A stretch of 64,000 nt of DNA. It comes from Neurospora intermedia. Lineage: Eukaryota; Ascomycota; Sordariomycetes; Sordariales; Sordariaceae. A program made the position numbers and the translations under genes. The DNA is taken from assembly GCA_037102815.1 (NCBI GenBank), contig BTPP01000008.1:434001-498000 (forward strand). The letters are read 5' to 3'. Under the pieces are notes generated by a model that worked only from the letters and a program-made list of their open reading frames with translations, had not been told where the DNA came from and did no database searches. This document shows positions 1 to 13,369 of the stretch, one piece after another; the first letter of the stretch is position 1, and every line of letters begins with the position of its first letter.

Positions 1-771
1 TCCCATTTGAATGGGAAATCATACCATCCCTTAATGAATTGCATGAGAAATGAGAGTTTGTCTTTACCACTTTCTTGTACGGTAAATTCGGTTCATGTCA
101 TTACGGAGACGATTTGTCAACATTTCGTGTATAGTTTCACCAGCGCACAAGGACATGGAATCTCTTTTTGCCCGCTTACTTCTTGGAACTTTGTTGTTCC
201 ATGTGTCCAAGCACGGGATTCGACACCGTAGTAGGCAGGAGACTCCGATTGCCTCTTAATTATTTCTTCTCACTGCGTAGAGCGGGATCCCGAATACTAG
301 GCAGTGTACCGAGACATGGCAAAGCTTCCCCTTCAAATTGCCATGATATTGCACCACACATATCGGTATCTACTCGCCATCTTCCTGGAAGGGTATCAAG
401 AATATGTATCGCTAAAAGCGCTCATCGCTAAGCCTAAACAAAGTCAGCTACAATCAGCTGGGAAAGGACAGTGAAAACAAATAAACAATCTAAAGCTCGT
501 GACGCAAGGTAACGCAACGCAAGGCAACGCAGGCGCCGAAGCGACGCAGTATCCGTCCTGAAGCATGGCCGCCATGCCATGCCTGTGCACTGCCATGTTG
601 TCATGCTCCCGTCGAACGACCGAGCAGCCAACGCTGCATATAAGGTACCTCTTTGCCCGCCTGCAAAAGCACAACAAAAAGCCAAAGCCTTTTCCCACTG
701 ACCTTGTCCATCCCCGACAGCAGTTCCAGTTTCAGTCTTCCTCCCTCCCTTCCTCACTTCCTTCCACCTCC
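1..771. other. No gene seen
   Basis: Short open frames on both strands show no family motif and no splice pattern that links them. The only structure noticed is an imperfect AACGCA-rich stretch near 499-535. This is the 3' flank of the nicotinamidase gene, which ends at 772. Confidence 0.5.
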
Positions 772-2075
772 TCAAATCTTCTCCACCTCCTCCTCGTCAT
801 TCCCAGCTCCAACACTTGTCGTCACCACACCCTCAGGAAACAACCTTTTCACCTCCTCTCCATCCCACTTCACAACCTTCACCCCCGGCTCCCCCACAAG
901 CGCCTCCTTGCATTTCCTCCACCCGTCCTCATCAACCGGCTTCGTCGCCTCCTCCACCACCACCGTCTCAAACCCTTCGTTATGTGCATCCATCGCCGTG
1001 CTCCACACGCAGTAATCGGCCGCCAGTCCCACCACATAGACGTGCGTTACCTTGGCCTCTCTCAACATGTGGGCCAGGCCCGAATCGCTCACGCGGGGTG
1101 AGGTGAAGGGGTCGTAAAAGGCCGAGTACATTTCGACGAGGGGGTTGGTTCCCTTTTCGAGGATCCGGTCGATTTTGGAAACGTCCAGCTCGGGGATGAG
1201 GCTAGCCCCGGGGGTGCCGGCGATGCAGTGAGCGGGCCAGAGGCGGGTGGTGTAGGACTCGGAGGGGTTGTGGGGGTTGTGGACGGTGGTGGTGGACAGG
1301 AAGGGGACGGCGGCTTCTCCAGAGGAGTCAGGGCAGCAGGGGGAAGGGGAGGAAGAGGTGTGGTTGTGGTTGGAGGCGAAGGAAATGTGGTTGGGCGGGT
1401 GCCAGTCCTTTGTGGCGACGCGGAGGACGAAGAGAGGGGAGGAGAGGAGGGTGTTGATTAGGGGGGTTATGGAGCGGCCGCCGGTGACTGCCAGGGTGCC
1501 GTTCTGTTTTTGCAAGACAAGTGTTAGTGTTTTGAGTATGGGTGAAGACGGTGGGTGTGAAATCAAGGTAAAGAAGTGAGTGGACTGTTGTGATGTGATG
1601 AGTGAGATGATTTGACTTGAGATGAGATGAAGAAAGAGACGGGCCTGTGTATTTTTGGAAGCCACTGAGCTCATAGGGAGATTGTAAGTAATCTGTCTGC
1701 CCATAGGATGAGGCTTACACGGCGACGACACGAACGGTATGTTCTCGCCACAGTACGATTTCTAGCTTTCTTGAAGTATTGAAAGAGGCCAGAACGATGC
1801 GAGGATTCAGATGATAACAAGTGAGGATAGTCAGGATGGGTGAAAAACGTCACAGAAAAAGACTAGAAATCGATGCTGCGTGCGGGTTCTGTACAGATAT
1901 GTGCAGGAAGCAGATCCTGAAGGCTTACCGGCGGGCAAAAGTCCTCTTGCATGTCAACCACCAGGAGAGCCGGCCTGAAATCGGGCTCCAGCTGAGCACC
2001 TTGCCCGTTTTCTAGCAGGCGTGTTTGATGCACATTGAAGATGCTTGGGGGCATCAGCCACTCAAGGAAGCCCAT
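772..2075 (-). CDS. PNC1: Nicotinamidase (Pnc1-type, isochorismatase fold)
   Basis: Predicted to deaminate nicotinamide to nicotinic acid in the NAD+ salvage pathway, in the cytosol or nucleus. Exon 1 is 2075-1929 (49 codons) and exon 2 is 1503-772, giving 292 residues. The splice joins DMQEDFCPP to NGTLAVTGG, the continuous N-terminal motif of fungal nicotinamidases. It carries the catalytic Asp in VVDMQEDF, the metal-site stretch KDWHPPNHISF, and the cysteine nucleophile in GLAADYCVWS. Donor GTAAGC and acceptor CAG fit in phase 0. The single intron is about 425 nt (1928-1504), long for this genome. The loop between KDWHPPNH and the central region is Ser/Thr/Pro-rich. The family assignment is secure; the intron edges are read by eye. 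Confidence 0.9.
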
Positions 2076-5000
2076 GATACTCGGGTGTGTTTATTCAACA
2101 GACGACCCTACAGCCAGGATCTCTTGAGAAGAATCAGGCGGTTGGTGATGGCCGTCGTAGGTGGATGTCGCAATTAGCGGAAGCGGCGAAACGGGACTGG
2201 AGGCACCAACGAAAGTTCAGATAAGACGGATAAACAAGCGTCGATAAGGTCCCTGAACGCCACTGGACCTCACTCATTGGCGCACACCACCAAGGAACGG
2301 CGCCTGTGCGCATTCTATACTAGTGAGCCTGCCGCAGAATCATAGGTAACTTATTTTCGCGAACGGTCAATACGCGAGGGTTAGGGTTCGAGAGCCAACT
2401 CACTCCTACCCATGAGCTTCCGCTCGCAACACTTTCGTACCTCCGCTTCACCGTGATGGGGGTTCGTTCATTCTCAACTTGGTTGCATCTGGCAAAGTAT
2501 GTCGAGCCGAAGTTGACGTGATATGCTTTTATCAATGTGAGCTCAACGTCTTGGTACGACGTGATCTGAGGACGATATCGAAGAAGGGCGGCCCTTATGT
2601 ACTGTGGAAAATGCAAAGAGCGTGAAACAGAACTCCGAGTGTTAACTCCGCCTATGAACGCTCTCTGTAGCTGTGAGGGGACTTTGGACTCGGTAGCATT
2701 GGGTACAAACGCAGCTCGAACGTCTGCACTTCGGCGGGGTTTTGTTACGTTCCAAAACCCAGAATCAATGCTTCCCAAAGTCCGGCTCGAAAACAGATGG
2801 TCATTGCGACGGCTCACCTATCATATTAAAGTCCCCCCAACGCCAGAGAAACCCCGAATTCCGAGAAACTGTCAAGTCCTTCATCCGTTCACTCTCACCA
2901 CAAAACCATAGCCAAACTCCCCTCAAACTGAGCGTTGACTTTGCTGGAGTTCACGATCAGTTCAGTAATTGTAGACGGCCAGTTATGGAGGGGTATATGG
3001 CGACCCGACGCTACTGTGTGTAGAGTCATGGTGGAGATGGAGGGGCAGTAAGAAATAATCAGATCATCAGATAAGCCTCATAAGCAATGACCGGTATCGA
3101 TAAGCAAAGATGGGTTCCGCATCAGCATTCTTTCTGCCAGGATCAACGACCTCGTCCAAAAGCCGAGAGCCTTCTGCAATGCCACGTCCAAGCGAGCTTG
3201 ACGGGCGATAACGGACGATAACGGTTACAATGGTGGGGGCTAGGGGGGGTAAATTGCGCCCAGACATCCATTCGGCCTTTTTCGGTGGGCCTGGTTATTG
3301 CAACGTGATGATTTTCAGGGAACAACCTGGAGAGGCTGGAGGAGGCTGGAATTGAAACAAACCTGCCCAGCTGGGAGGGATCTGGGAGATCATGTCGATT
3401 CGCCGTGCCGGGGTTTTCGTCTTTGAACGTTTGGTGCCCGTGATGACTGGCTCAGTTGGCGCTGCTCACGAGAGGAAAAAAAAAGTTTGAACAGCCAATG
3501 ATTGTGTTGTGGCCAGGTTGTCATTTGAGATTTCTGGAAGCCGGAAAAGTGTTCGTTGGGGGAAAAAAAACAATAGGAAAAGGGGGTGGTGTACAATCAT
3601 TACGTAGCCGTCAAAGTGAACGATCCAGTTGGGACGGCTTGTTCCCACATGCACGCTCTGTCCCCTCAAGCCACTGCACATCGTATCGAGCATCGCATAT
3701 AGCCGGCGCAATACTTATGTTCAAAGACAAAGCTGATGACGCTGGCTTGATTCCATCAATCAATCAAACAATGATCCAAACGGCGAGTACGTATTTGTAC
3801 GGTAGCCATCATATGCGCCGGATGGTGAGAACACAAGAGAAGAGAAGAGAGGTTGTGGACTGTTGCCCAGTAGTGGCATGTCACTAGTAGCAATGGTACA
3901 GTGCAGGTGGTGAATGGAACCTAGGCGGTGAAGCGACCTCGCTCTACCTTACCCAACATTCGGGCCCAAGGCTGTTGCGCGAGGACGGCGTGTTGAAATA
4001 TCGTTGGTGGTTGAAGCAAAAGATATGGATCGGTGCACACAGCGTAGCCCGAATCGAGCATAGTAATGTCTTTTAGATCTCCAGTGTCTTGGGCGAACCG
4101 TCGTCAAAGTGCTAAAATGTTCCAGCATGAAGAAAAAAGAAAAAGGGGGTCGTCGTGCAGCGCGATAGAAGCGACGCCCGGATTGGATCGTCTTGGGGAA
4201 AGACACAAAAGCGGGTGTGGCCCGTGTTACTGGCACTGCATCGTCCAACCCAGTGAGAGAGGTCCCCTGGTCCTTCCCAATTTTTTTTGGAAGTTTTTAT
4301 TATTTCCCATTGACCTGCCTGCCTATCAAGAGGGCAACCCGGACACCCACTCCGCCTCGGTCCTCATCTCGAGCAAGCAACAAGTGACGGAGAAGTACTG
4401 TACCGATCTCCCTCCGGTCAGGATCTTGGACTTTTTTGTTGCTCAATTCAACATTGTCTAACGATTCTTCTTCCCCCTCCTCCCCCCCCTTCCCCCCTCA
4501 TTCTTTTGAAAGGTACATCAACCGTACCTCGAGGTAGCAGCTTCATTGCAGCCGCCAACCGAAACTTCAGTTTGTTCCACCACCTTCCCAGTTCCTTGGG
4601 ACCGACTTGTTGCACTCTGGTTATTCTCTGCAATAATCGGACTTTGTGCAACCAAACTGAAAGGCGGGAAGAGAGATTCTCCAGTACGACTCGAGTTTCT
4701 CAAACTCCCCGTTCCTGCTGTAAGGCCAGTGCGCACGACGCAAGGTTCGCGTGACGGCTTTCACAAGCGGAGCGCAGCACCGGTTCTGTCGAGCGGTCTC
4801 GGTACCCGCGACAATTGATCGCAACCTGTGATGTAAGTTTGACCCTTTCGCGCCGCAATCCTTTCTTCAGCACTATCACCATAATCCTCGGCAAAAGAAC
4901 GTGGTGCTTTCCATGTTCGGCAACCTGCGGATGGCCTAGTTCACTCCTCCGGGTGGCACGCGCTGCTGCTGACCGCCAACTCGGGCTTATTATAACTGAA

Positions 5001-5153
5001 CCATCTGTGCCTCGCGGCGCGTCGTCTGGTCTCGATTATGATTACTGACGCTTGCTTTGTCCCAGATTCCATATCTACTTCACTCTCGACCCTGCTCAAT
5101 GTCGGTCGGATCTCGGTGATCAGTCCCAATTCCCCCCCTACACATCTGCCAAA
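2076..5153. other. Long spacer upstream of HMG-CoA reductase, no gene seen
   Basis: About 3.1 kb between the divergent nicotinamidase and HMG-CoA reductase genes. Open frames here, including one of 165 codons at 2320-2817 (-), lack recognisable motifs. A TTAGGGTT telomere-like octamer lies near 2380. A strong pyrimidine tract at about 4468-4503, within 700 bp of the reductase ATG, fits a promoter or leader. I could not find a sterol-response consensus. Confidence 0.5.
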
Positions 5154-8100
5154 ATGATCGCCTCGAGCCTTCTCCCCTCGCGCTTTCGAGGGGAGCAGCC
5201 GGCCGCCCAGGCCGCCACACCTTCGTGGATAAACAAAAAGGTCACCCCTCCGCTCCAGAAGTTGTCCAAGATCACCTCGTCCAACCCAATTCACACCATT
5301 GTTCTCGTCGCTCTGCTCGCCAGCTCCTCCTATATCGGCCTCCTGCAAAACAGCCTCTTCAATGTCACCCGGAGCGTCAGAAAGGCCGAATGGGAGTCGC
5401 TCCAGGCGGGCAGTAGGATGCTTCGCGCCGGTGCCAATACGGAGTGGAACTGGCAAAATCACGACCCCGAAGCTGCCATTCCTGCGAATGCCAACCACCT
5501 CGCTCTGCTCACCCTCGTCTTCCCCGATACCGCCGAGTCCGGTCCCGTTGTCGCGCAGACGAACACCGTTCCCATCCCCAGCAACCTCTCGATCACGCCT
5601 CTGCCCTCGACCGCCATCTCCTTCACCTACTCCCAAGACAGCGCGCTCGCCTTCTCTCTCCCGTACAGCCAAGCTCCCGAGTTCTTGGCAAACGCCCAGG
5701 AGATCCCGAATGCCGTGTCCTCGCAGGAGACCATTGAGACCGAGCGCGGCCACGAGAAGAAGATGTGGATCATGAAGGCTGCCCGTGTCCAGACTCGCAG
5801 CAGCATCGTGAAGTGGGTACAGAACGCGTGGGTCGAATTCACCGATCTCCTCCGAAACGCCGAGACTCTTGATATCATCATCATGGCTCTGGGCTACATC
5901 TCGATGCACCTCACCTTCGTTTCGCTCTTCCTCTCGATGCGCCGCATGGGATCCAACTTCTGGCTTGCTACCAGCGTCATCTTCTCGTCCATCTTTGCGT
6001 TCCTCTTTGGTCTCCTTGTTACCACCAAGCTCGGAGTTCCCATTACCATGGTTTTGCTCTCGGAGGGTCTGCCCTTCTTGGTCGTTACCATTGGTTTTGA
6101 GAAGAACATTGTCCTGACCCGCGCTGTTTTGTCGCATGCCATTGACCACCGCCGTCCGACCGAAAAGTCTGGCAAGACTTCCAAGCAGGCTGATTCGGCC
6201 CACAGCATCCAGTCCGCTATTCAGCTTGCGATCAAGGAGAAGGGCTTTGACATTGTCAAGGACTACGCCATTGAGGCCGGCATTCTGGTCTTGGGCGCTG
6301 CTTCTGGCGTCCAGGGCGGCCTGCAGCAGTTCTGCTTCCTTGCCGCGTGGATCCTCTTCTTCGACTGCATCCTGCTCTTCTCCTTCTACACTGCCATTCT
6401 CTGCATCAAGCTCGAAATCAACCGCATCAAGCGCCACGTTCAGATGCGCAAGGCTTTGGAGGAGGATGGCGTCAGCCGTCGCGTTGCTGAGAAAGTTGCC
6501 CAAAGCAACGACTGGCCCCGCGCTGATGGCAAGGACCAGCCTGGAACCACCATCTTCGGTCGTCAGCTCAAGAGCACTCACATCCCCAAGTTCAAGGTCA
6601 TGATGGTTACCGGCTTTGTTCTGATCAACGTCCTCAACCTCTGCACCATTCCCTTCCGCAGTGCCAACTCCATCTCCAGCATCTCTTCGTGGGCTCGTGG
6701 TCTTGGCGGTGTCGTGACGCCTCCTCCGGTTGACCCTTTCAAGGTTGCGTCCAACGGTTTGGATATCATTCTCGAGGCCGCCCGCGCCGATGGCAGGGAG
6801 ACTATCGTGACCGTCCTTACTCCTATTCGTTACGAGCTTGAGTATCCTTCTATCCACTATGATCTTCCTCAGAAGTCGGCCGAAGTTGAGGGTGGCGATT
6901 ACACCAACCTTGGTGGCTATGGAGGCCGCATGGTGGGCAGCATTCTCAAGAGCTTGGAAGACCCCATTCTGTCCAAGTGGATTGTGGTCGCCCTCGCTCT
7001 CAGTGTTGCGCTCAACGGCTATCTCTTCAACGCTGCCCGCTGGGGCATCAAGGACCCCAACGTTCCGGATCACCCCATCAACCCCAAAGAGCTGGATGAG
7101 GCACAAAAGTTTAACGATACCGCATCTGCCACCCTTCCCCTGGGAGAGTACATGAAGCCCACCGCTCCCTCGAGTCCCGTTGCTCCTCTTACCCCATCCA
7201 GCACTGATGACGAAAATGATGCCCAGGCCAAGGAGAACCGCGCTGTTACCCTTGCAGCCCAACGCGCTACTACTATCCGTTCCCAGCAGGAGCTCGATAA
7301 GATGCTCGCCGAGAAGCGTACTCATGAGCTCAACGATGAGGAAATCGTCCACCTCTCGCTCAAGGGCAAGATCCCCGGTTATGCTCTCGAGAAGACGCTC
7401 AAGGATTTTACTCGTGCTGTCAAGGTTCGCCGCTCGATCATCTCTCGCACCAAGGCCACCACCGAGTTGACCAACATCCTCGACCGCTCCAAGCTTCCTT
7501 ACCAGAACTACAACTGGGCCCAGGTCCATGGTGCTTGCTGCGAGAACGTCATCGGCTATATGCCTCTCCCTGTTGGTGTTGCTGGTCCTCTTGTTATCGA
7601 CGGACAGAGCTTCTTCGTCCCTATGGCTACCACTGAAGGTGTCTTGGTCGCTTCCACCAGCAGAGGCTGCAAGGCCATCAACTCTGGCGGCGGTGCTGTT
7701 ACTGTTCTGACTGCTGATGGTATGACTCGTGGCCCTTGCGTTCAGTTCGAGACTCTTGAAAGAGCTGGTGCTGCCAAGCTTTGGCTCGATTCCGAGAAGG
7801 GACAGTCTATCATGAAGAAGGCTTTCAATTCGACATCTCGCTTCGCTCGTCTGGAGACCATGAAGACTGCTATGGCCGGTACCAACCTTTACATCCGCTT
7901 CAAGACTACTACTGGTGATGCGATGGGAATGAACATGATTTCCAAGGGTGTCGAGCACGCCCTTAGCGTCATGTACAATGAGGGTTTTGAGGATATGAAC
8001 ATTGTCTCCCTCAGTGGCAACTACTGCACGGATAAGAAGGCTGCTGCGATCAACTGGATCGACGGACGCGGAAAGAGCGTTGTCGCCGAGGCCATCATTC

Positions 8101-8729
8101 CTGCTGACGTCGTCAAGAATGTGCTCAAGACTGATGTCGATACCCTTGTGGAGCTTAACGTCAACAAAAACTTGATTGGTTCCGCTATGGCTGGCTCCAT
8201 GGGTGGCTTCAATGCCCATGCGGCCAACATTGTCGCGGCTATCTTCCTTGCTACTGGCCAGGATCCCGCCCAGGTGGTTGAAAGTGCCAACTGCATCACC
8301 CTTATGAGAAAGTGAGTATCCGTTCCCCTAGATAAGTTGGAGATGCATGCCTAACATATTCATAGCCTGCGTGGAAACCTCCAGATCTCCGTCTCGATGC
8401 CTTCCATTGAAGTCGGCACCCTTGGCGGTGGCACCATCCTCGAGCCCCAGTCGGCCATGCTCGACATGCTCGGTGTCCGCGGTCCTCATCCTACTAACCC
8501 TGGTGAGAACGCTAGGCGTCTGGCTCGCATTGTCGCCGCAGCCGTCCTGGCCGGCGAGTTGTCTCTGTGCAGTGCTCTTGCCGCCGGCCACTTGGTTAAG
8601 GCGCACATGGCTCACAACCGTTCCGCCCCTCCCACCCGCACCAGCACGCCGGCACCTGCTGCCGCTGCTGGTCTCACGATGACGAGCTCCAACCCCAACG
8701 CTGCTGCGGTCGAGCGTTCGCGTCGCTGA
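5154..8729 (+). CDS. HMG1: 3-hydroxy-3-methylglutaryl-CoA reductase
   Basis: Reduces HMG-CoA to mevalonate with NADPH, the committed step to sterols, carotenoids and other isoprenoids; an ER membrane enzyme. Exon 1 is 5154-8311, exon 2 is 8366-8729, and the 54-nt intron has a CTAAC branch site. The product is 1173 residues. The start follows CCAAA and opens [11 protein letters not shown]; the frame stays open further upstream but has no earlier ATG. A sterol-sensing region with several helices spans roughly residues 235-325 ([17 protein letters not shown]). The catalytic domain starts near residue 740 and holds [17 protein letters not shown] (Glu), [20 protein letters not shown] (Lys), [13 protein letters not shown] (Asp) and [11 protein letters not shown] (His). 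The full catalytic tetrad is visible. The intron falls inside the catalytic domain, just after ANCITLM. Confidence 0.97.
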
Positions 8730-11366
8730 TGAATGAATCGGTCATGACGAACAAGGATCGAGACGATCTAGCCTAGACATTTGCGCCTGAATGTTCAAGG
8801 TGATTTTTGTTGTACATATATAAATATACTTATACCTATACATTATGTTAGATAGGGGATGGGGATGAAAAGTCGCATAACGTAGAGCGGGACATTTTTT
8901 TCGTACTACGTTTGTTTTACCTGGGATGAGAAAAAAACTGCCTGCTCGCAGAACCAGTAATTAGTGTGAAGGTTGTACAAAGACACAGGCCGTCGGATAT
9001 ACCTGCTCGATATGGATGGATGGATGGGTGGATACAGTGACAGTCAGTGTCGCTTGAAGGACTACAACGTTTGAGTATATTCGTTCATACATAATTTGCT
9101 CTCTCGGAAAGTAATTTTAATAGAAAGAACTAGGTTCTTGATCATTCAAGATTCTACGCTCATGCTGAACGCTGTTCATTTGCCTTGTTTCGTGTGTTAT
9201 TGTTGTGTTTTGTGTCAAGTAGTAGTGTAGTTGACCACAGCTCCGACACCCCACTTCCCGAACTTCTTCCTCTTCTCCCGGCACGTGTCGCTTCGACTCA
9301 GAACCAACTCCCGGACTCGGTTCCCCGCCATTCCCATCACCCCCGCTCGGTAGCGCCCGGCACGTGGATGTGGAACATGAGCTTGTTCTGTTTCAGTGTC
9401 AAGTTCCGCGTCAGCACTCAAGTTAGGACTTGAACGGAAACGGATATTGAAAAACTGGAGATGATGAAGAGATCGAAGGAAATTCAGGTGTTTAGTTGTG
9501 TGTTGCCGCTACCTACTGCTGCTGCGAGTTCAATGGGGGCGCCTCCGTCTGCTTGCTGTGAAATACCCAACCTTTCAGTTGTAGCTCCGGTTCTGACTGT
9601 GTGCCAGTAGTATCGGGCAACGATTACTGTTCCTCACTTGCACTTTGAGCAAGGCATATTCTAAATACGTACAGTATAGAGGAGCCGCCTACGCCCTACG
9701 CTTTACAACATTCTGTCAAAGAAATGATGCGATAGGTCCAATCAGTTTCAGTCTTCACTTTCAACGTTGCGCTCGGAGCTCGGCTCGTACGTAATCGTTT
9801 GGTCTTTTCGACCTTTTCCCCCCTCATCACCTATCCATCTCCTAGACCAAAGGGCGGTCCAGATACCCTTTTACGTCTAGATTCCAGATTCCCCAACCCT
9901 ACCCCAAACCGAGGATTCGCAAGGGTGGCCGTCAATGTCGGAATCGACCGATCGACCAATCCTGTTCTTCGGTTCGTTCAGTCATTTTTTCATTCGTTTC
10001 CTCCGAGCCGTCTCTTTTCGAGCTCACCATTTCCCACTTGCCGATCTAGAGACTGCCGGATATAACGTTTTTCTGAGCAGGTTCGGGGCCTTTAACCTCC
10101 GCCCGAATTGGGGGACCTGGAGTCTCGCTGTTTTCGGTATACCTCTGCCGGGTAAAAGAAGGAGAGAAAAAAAAGAGGGGGGCATGATACCCCCAGCCCT
10201 AGAGAAAACTAAGATCTTTTGCTGGTAGAAGTTGTTACTCTTCTGAAGTGTACAGACTTGTCTTCTTGCCACTGATCTATACTAACGGCGAATTTACAAG
10301 AATTAACCTATTTACCCCCGGCAGAGGTTTACAAACGTGTTGACGTTTCACGGCAGTCGTCGGATCGGTATGACTGAAGGCCCAAAAATGCGAGGTCAGA
10401 CTCAGGTAGGGGGTCTAACTGAGCTGGAAACAACAAGGTCGAATAGAAAGAATGGAAACCTTGAGTGCTCGACACATACAGAGAAACGGTTGATCCATCC
10501 ATCTGATATGTAAGAAGCACGTATGGTAGGTTCTTGCTTATTACATATTATTTCTTTGCCTTTGTAACTGTTTCTATTCACATGTTTGCCCATCTACGAA
10601 GTACCTGTTACCCGGCTTCGGTGCCGTCATGGGTATCGTGGGATGGTGTAAAAGAGTTATTGTGGGGTCAAGTCAGAGCTAAGGGAACGACCCTGGACAC
10701 CATCGAACCGGGGAGGGGGGCAAACAAACGCGCACCTTCCCTAATTCTGATACTTTGCTTGCTTTGAAAGTTTTTTTTCTCTCTTTTCCAAGTTAGTGCA
10801 GTGTAGAGGTATGTACTACACTTAGAACTTAAAATCGCAAAGGTCCTCAAACTCCTTTCCTTCCAAGTTTCTGTCTGTTCTTTCCTCTTGGGCAAACAAT
10901 TTGGGACTTTTAACTGTGTACGCGACACCCGGCCACCGCGAACAGTTTGACCCGAGGTTTTGTTTTCATCCAGGATGATGTCCAACTAATTGTTCTTCCT
11001 TACACTCAGACCCTTCTTTCGTGGTTGCGTCTCGTCCCGCAGTAGACTTTGTTATCATCAGATAAATTCTCCGATATCATCCCGGAGAATCAAAACACAA
11101 TTATCGCAGTAAACTGCTCGACGCTTCTATCTCTTGTATCTACCTCTCCTCCCGACTCGGCTTCCACCAGGCGCTTGCGTCCGGTTCTCCTCTTTTTCTC
11201 TGATCGGTCGCACAAGGTATTCTTTCCCAACGGCGCAAATAGGATAATACCGACAGTTGGAGTGCTTATACGTCCAAGACCTTGAAATCCGGTCTCACAT
11301 ACAAAAGAAACCATATTGCGCCTCGCACAAAGTCACTTTTTAGTGGTAAACCAAAAGAAGTGAGAC
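8730..11366. other. Spacer between HMG-CoA reductase and MFS gene, no gene seen
   Basis: The first 150 bp are AT-rich (TATATAAATATA near 8816), consistent with the reductase 3' UTR. A short GGAT run lies near 9011-9027. Open frames of 60-105 codons do not resemble proteins. The last few hundred bases before 11367 presumably hold the MFS promoter and leader; no TATA box stands out. Confidence 0.5.
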
Positions 11367-13369
11367 ATGGCGTCAGCGGCGCGTGGCAGTCGGGGGGCAC
11401 CGGCCGTTGACAGTTCGACACTCACACAAACCTCGGCAGCCGCCTCAGACAACGGCAGCAGTTCCGACAACACGGTCCAAAATAACATCAACAATCCCCA
11501 AGCCAAAGAGGAGCAAGAGAAAGAGCAAGAGCTCGAAAGAGCCAACGAAAATGCCGACCCAACCGCGCCGCCAACCGAGCCACCAACAACGGTCACCGGC
11601 CCATCAGCCGCCCCCGAAGAAGGTCGCACCAGCCTCGAAACAACCGCCATTATCCTCGCCCTAGCCAGCGCCCTCTTCCTGGCTGCTCTGGACGTGACTA
11701 TCGTGACGGTCGCCATCCCCACGATTTCTGAGGAGTTCGGCAGTACAACAGGGTACACGTGGATCGGATCGGCGTACCTTTTGGCCAACGCGGCGACGGC
11801 GCCCATGTGGGGCAAGATTTCGGATATTTGGGGCCGAAAGCCGATTTTGTTGATGACCGTGGGCGTGTTTTGGATTGGCTCCCTGATCTGCGCGCTGAGC
11901 AAGAACATGGGCATGTTGTTGGCTGCGAGGGCGATTCAGGGTGTGGGTGGTGGGGGGATCATTATTTTGGTGAATATTTGTATCAGTGATTTGTTTTCGA
12001 TGCGGAAACGAGGTAGGTTATTTTGCTTTGGGCAAGTGCTTTGGGGACCAAAAGCTGACGGTGCTTGCGTGCTACAGGAATCTACTTTGGTGTCATGGGC
12101 ATGGTCTGGGCACTGGCGAGCGCAATTGGACCCATTCTCGGAGGTACCTTCACAAGCAAAGTCACATGGAGATGGTGTTTTTACATCAATCTGCCCATCT
12201 CGGGAGTGGGCATGGCCATTTTGGCATTTGTCCTCAAGCTGCACAACCCACGGACGCCGATTCGCCAGGGCCTCATGGCGGTAGACTGGCTCGGCTCCGT
12301 GACCATTGTCGGAGGCACGCTCATGGTCCTGCTCGGCTTGGAGTTTGGCGGCGTATCGTACCCCTGGAAGTCGGCAACCGTTATCTGCTTGATCGTGTTC
12401 GGCATCGTTGTGATCGGCATCTTTGGTCTGATCGAGTGGAAGGTCGCCAAGTACCCCGTCATCCCGATGCGGCTGTTCAAGCGCCGGGCGAGCGTGGCTT
12501 CGTTGCTGGTGTGTGCTTGCCAGGGATTTGTCTTTATCTCAGGTAGTTACTACCTCCCGCTTTACTTCCAGGCTGTGCTGGGCGCCACACCGTTGTTGTC
12601 GGGAGTGTACGTGTTGGCGTTTGCCATGTCGCTGTCCATTGTATCGGCCGCTACCGGTGTTTATATCAAAAAGACGGGCAAGTACTTGCCTCCGATCATC
12701 TTTGGCATGACAGTCATGACGTTGGGCTTTGGGCTTTTCATTGACTTGGAGCCGAGGCCCAACTGGGCCAAGATTATCCTTTTCCAGTAAGCCATCTCTT
12801 TTTTTTGGTCTCTCTTTGCCTTGGACAAAATGACTGACACTTGAAACAGAATCGTTGCTGGTGTCGGAGTTGGTCCCAATTTCCAAGCCCCTCTCATTGC
12901 TCTCCAAACCACTGTCCCCGGCCGCGACGTGGCCGCGGCCACAGGCACATTCGGCTTCATCCGCCAGCTCTCGACATCCATCTCGGTCGTCATCGGCGGT
13001 GTTGTCTTTCAAAACCGCATGGAGAAACAGCACGAGCGCCTCGTCCAAGAACTGGGGCCCAAAAACGCCAGTCTCCTGACGGGAGGAAGCGCCGCGTCAA
13101 ATGTGGGTCGACTTGCTTCTTTGCCCCCCGACCAGCGCCAGATTGCCCGTGAGGCCTACTTCAACGCCCTGCGCACCATGTACATTGTGTACGTTGCCTT
13201 TGCTGCGCTGGGTTTGTTCGTTTCGCTGTTTGTTGGCTCGAGGACGTTGAGCAAGGAGCATGAGGAGCATAAGACGGGGTTGGATAATATGAAGAAAGCG
13301 AAGGAGGATGCGGCGGGTGAGGGGAGGAGACGGGCGCCTGTGGATGAGGAGAAGGCGGGTAGTAGGTAA
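11367..13369 (+). CDS. MFS multidrug/toxin efflux transporter, 14-helix (DHA2-like)
   Basis: Predicted plasma-membrane proton antiporter that exports small hydrophobic compounds. Exons are 11367-12012, 12078-12786 and 12850-13369, with introns of 65 and 63 nt, giving 624 residues. A polar, Gln/Glu/Pro-rich N-terminal tail of about 90 residues precedes the first helix. Family signatures are LDVTIVTVAIPTI in helix 1, GKISDIWGRKPILL (motif A) in the loop after helix 2, RAIQGVGGGG (motif B) in helix 4, and ASAIGPILGG (motif C) in helix 5. The C-terminal tail after the last helix is charged. The 14-helix layout and these motifs fit the drug:H+ antiporter-2 group, which includes mycotoxin exporters. 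No biosynthetic cluster flanks it, so the substrate cannot be inferred. Confidence 0.92.

Noticed and set aside
2320-2817. 165-codon minus-strand frame upstream of HMG-CoA reductase
   Set aside because: No domain, composition typical of translated non-coding DNA, and no linked splice pattern.
4941-8219. Open frame of 1092 codons antisense to HMG-CoA reductase
   Set aside because: The sense gene is certain. In C-ending coding sequence the sense codons that would make stops on the opposite strand (TTA, CTA, TCA) are rare, so a long antisense frame is expected. Its translation is low in hydrophobic clusters and shows no motif.
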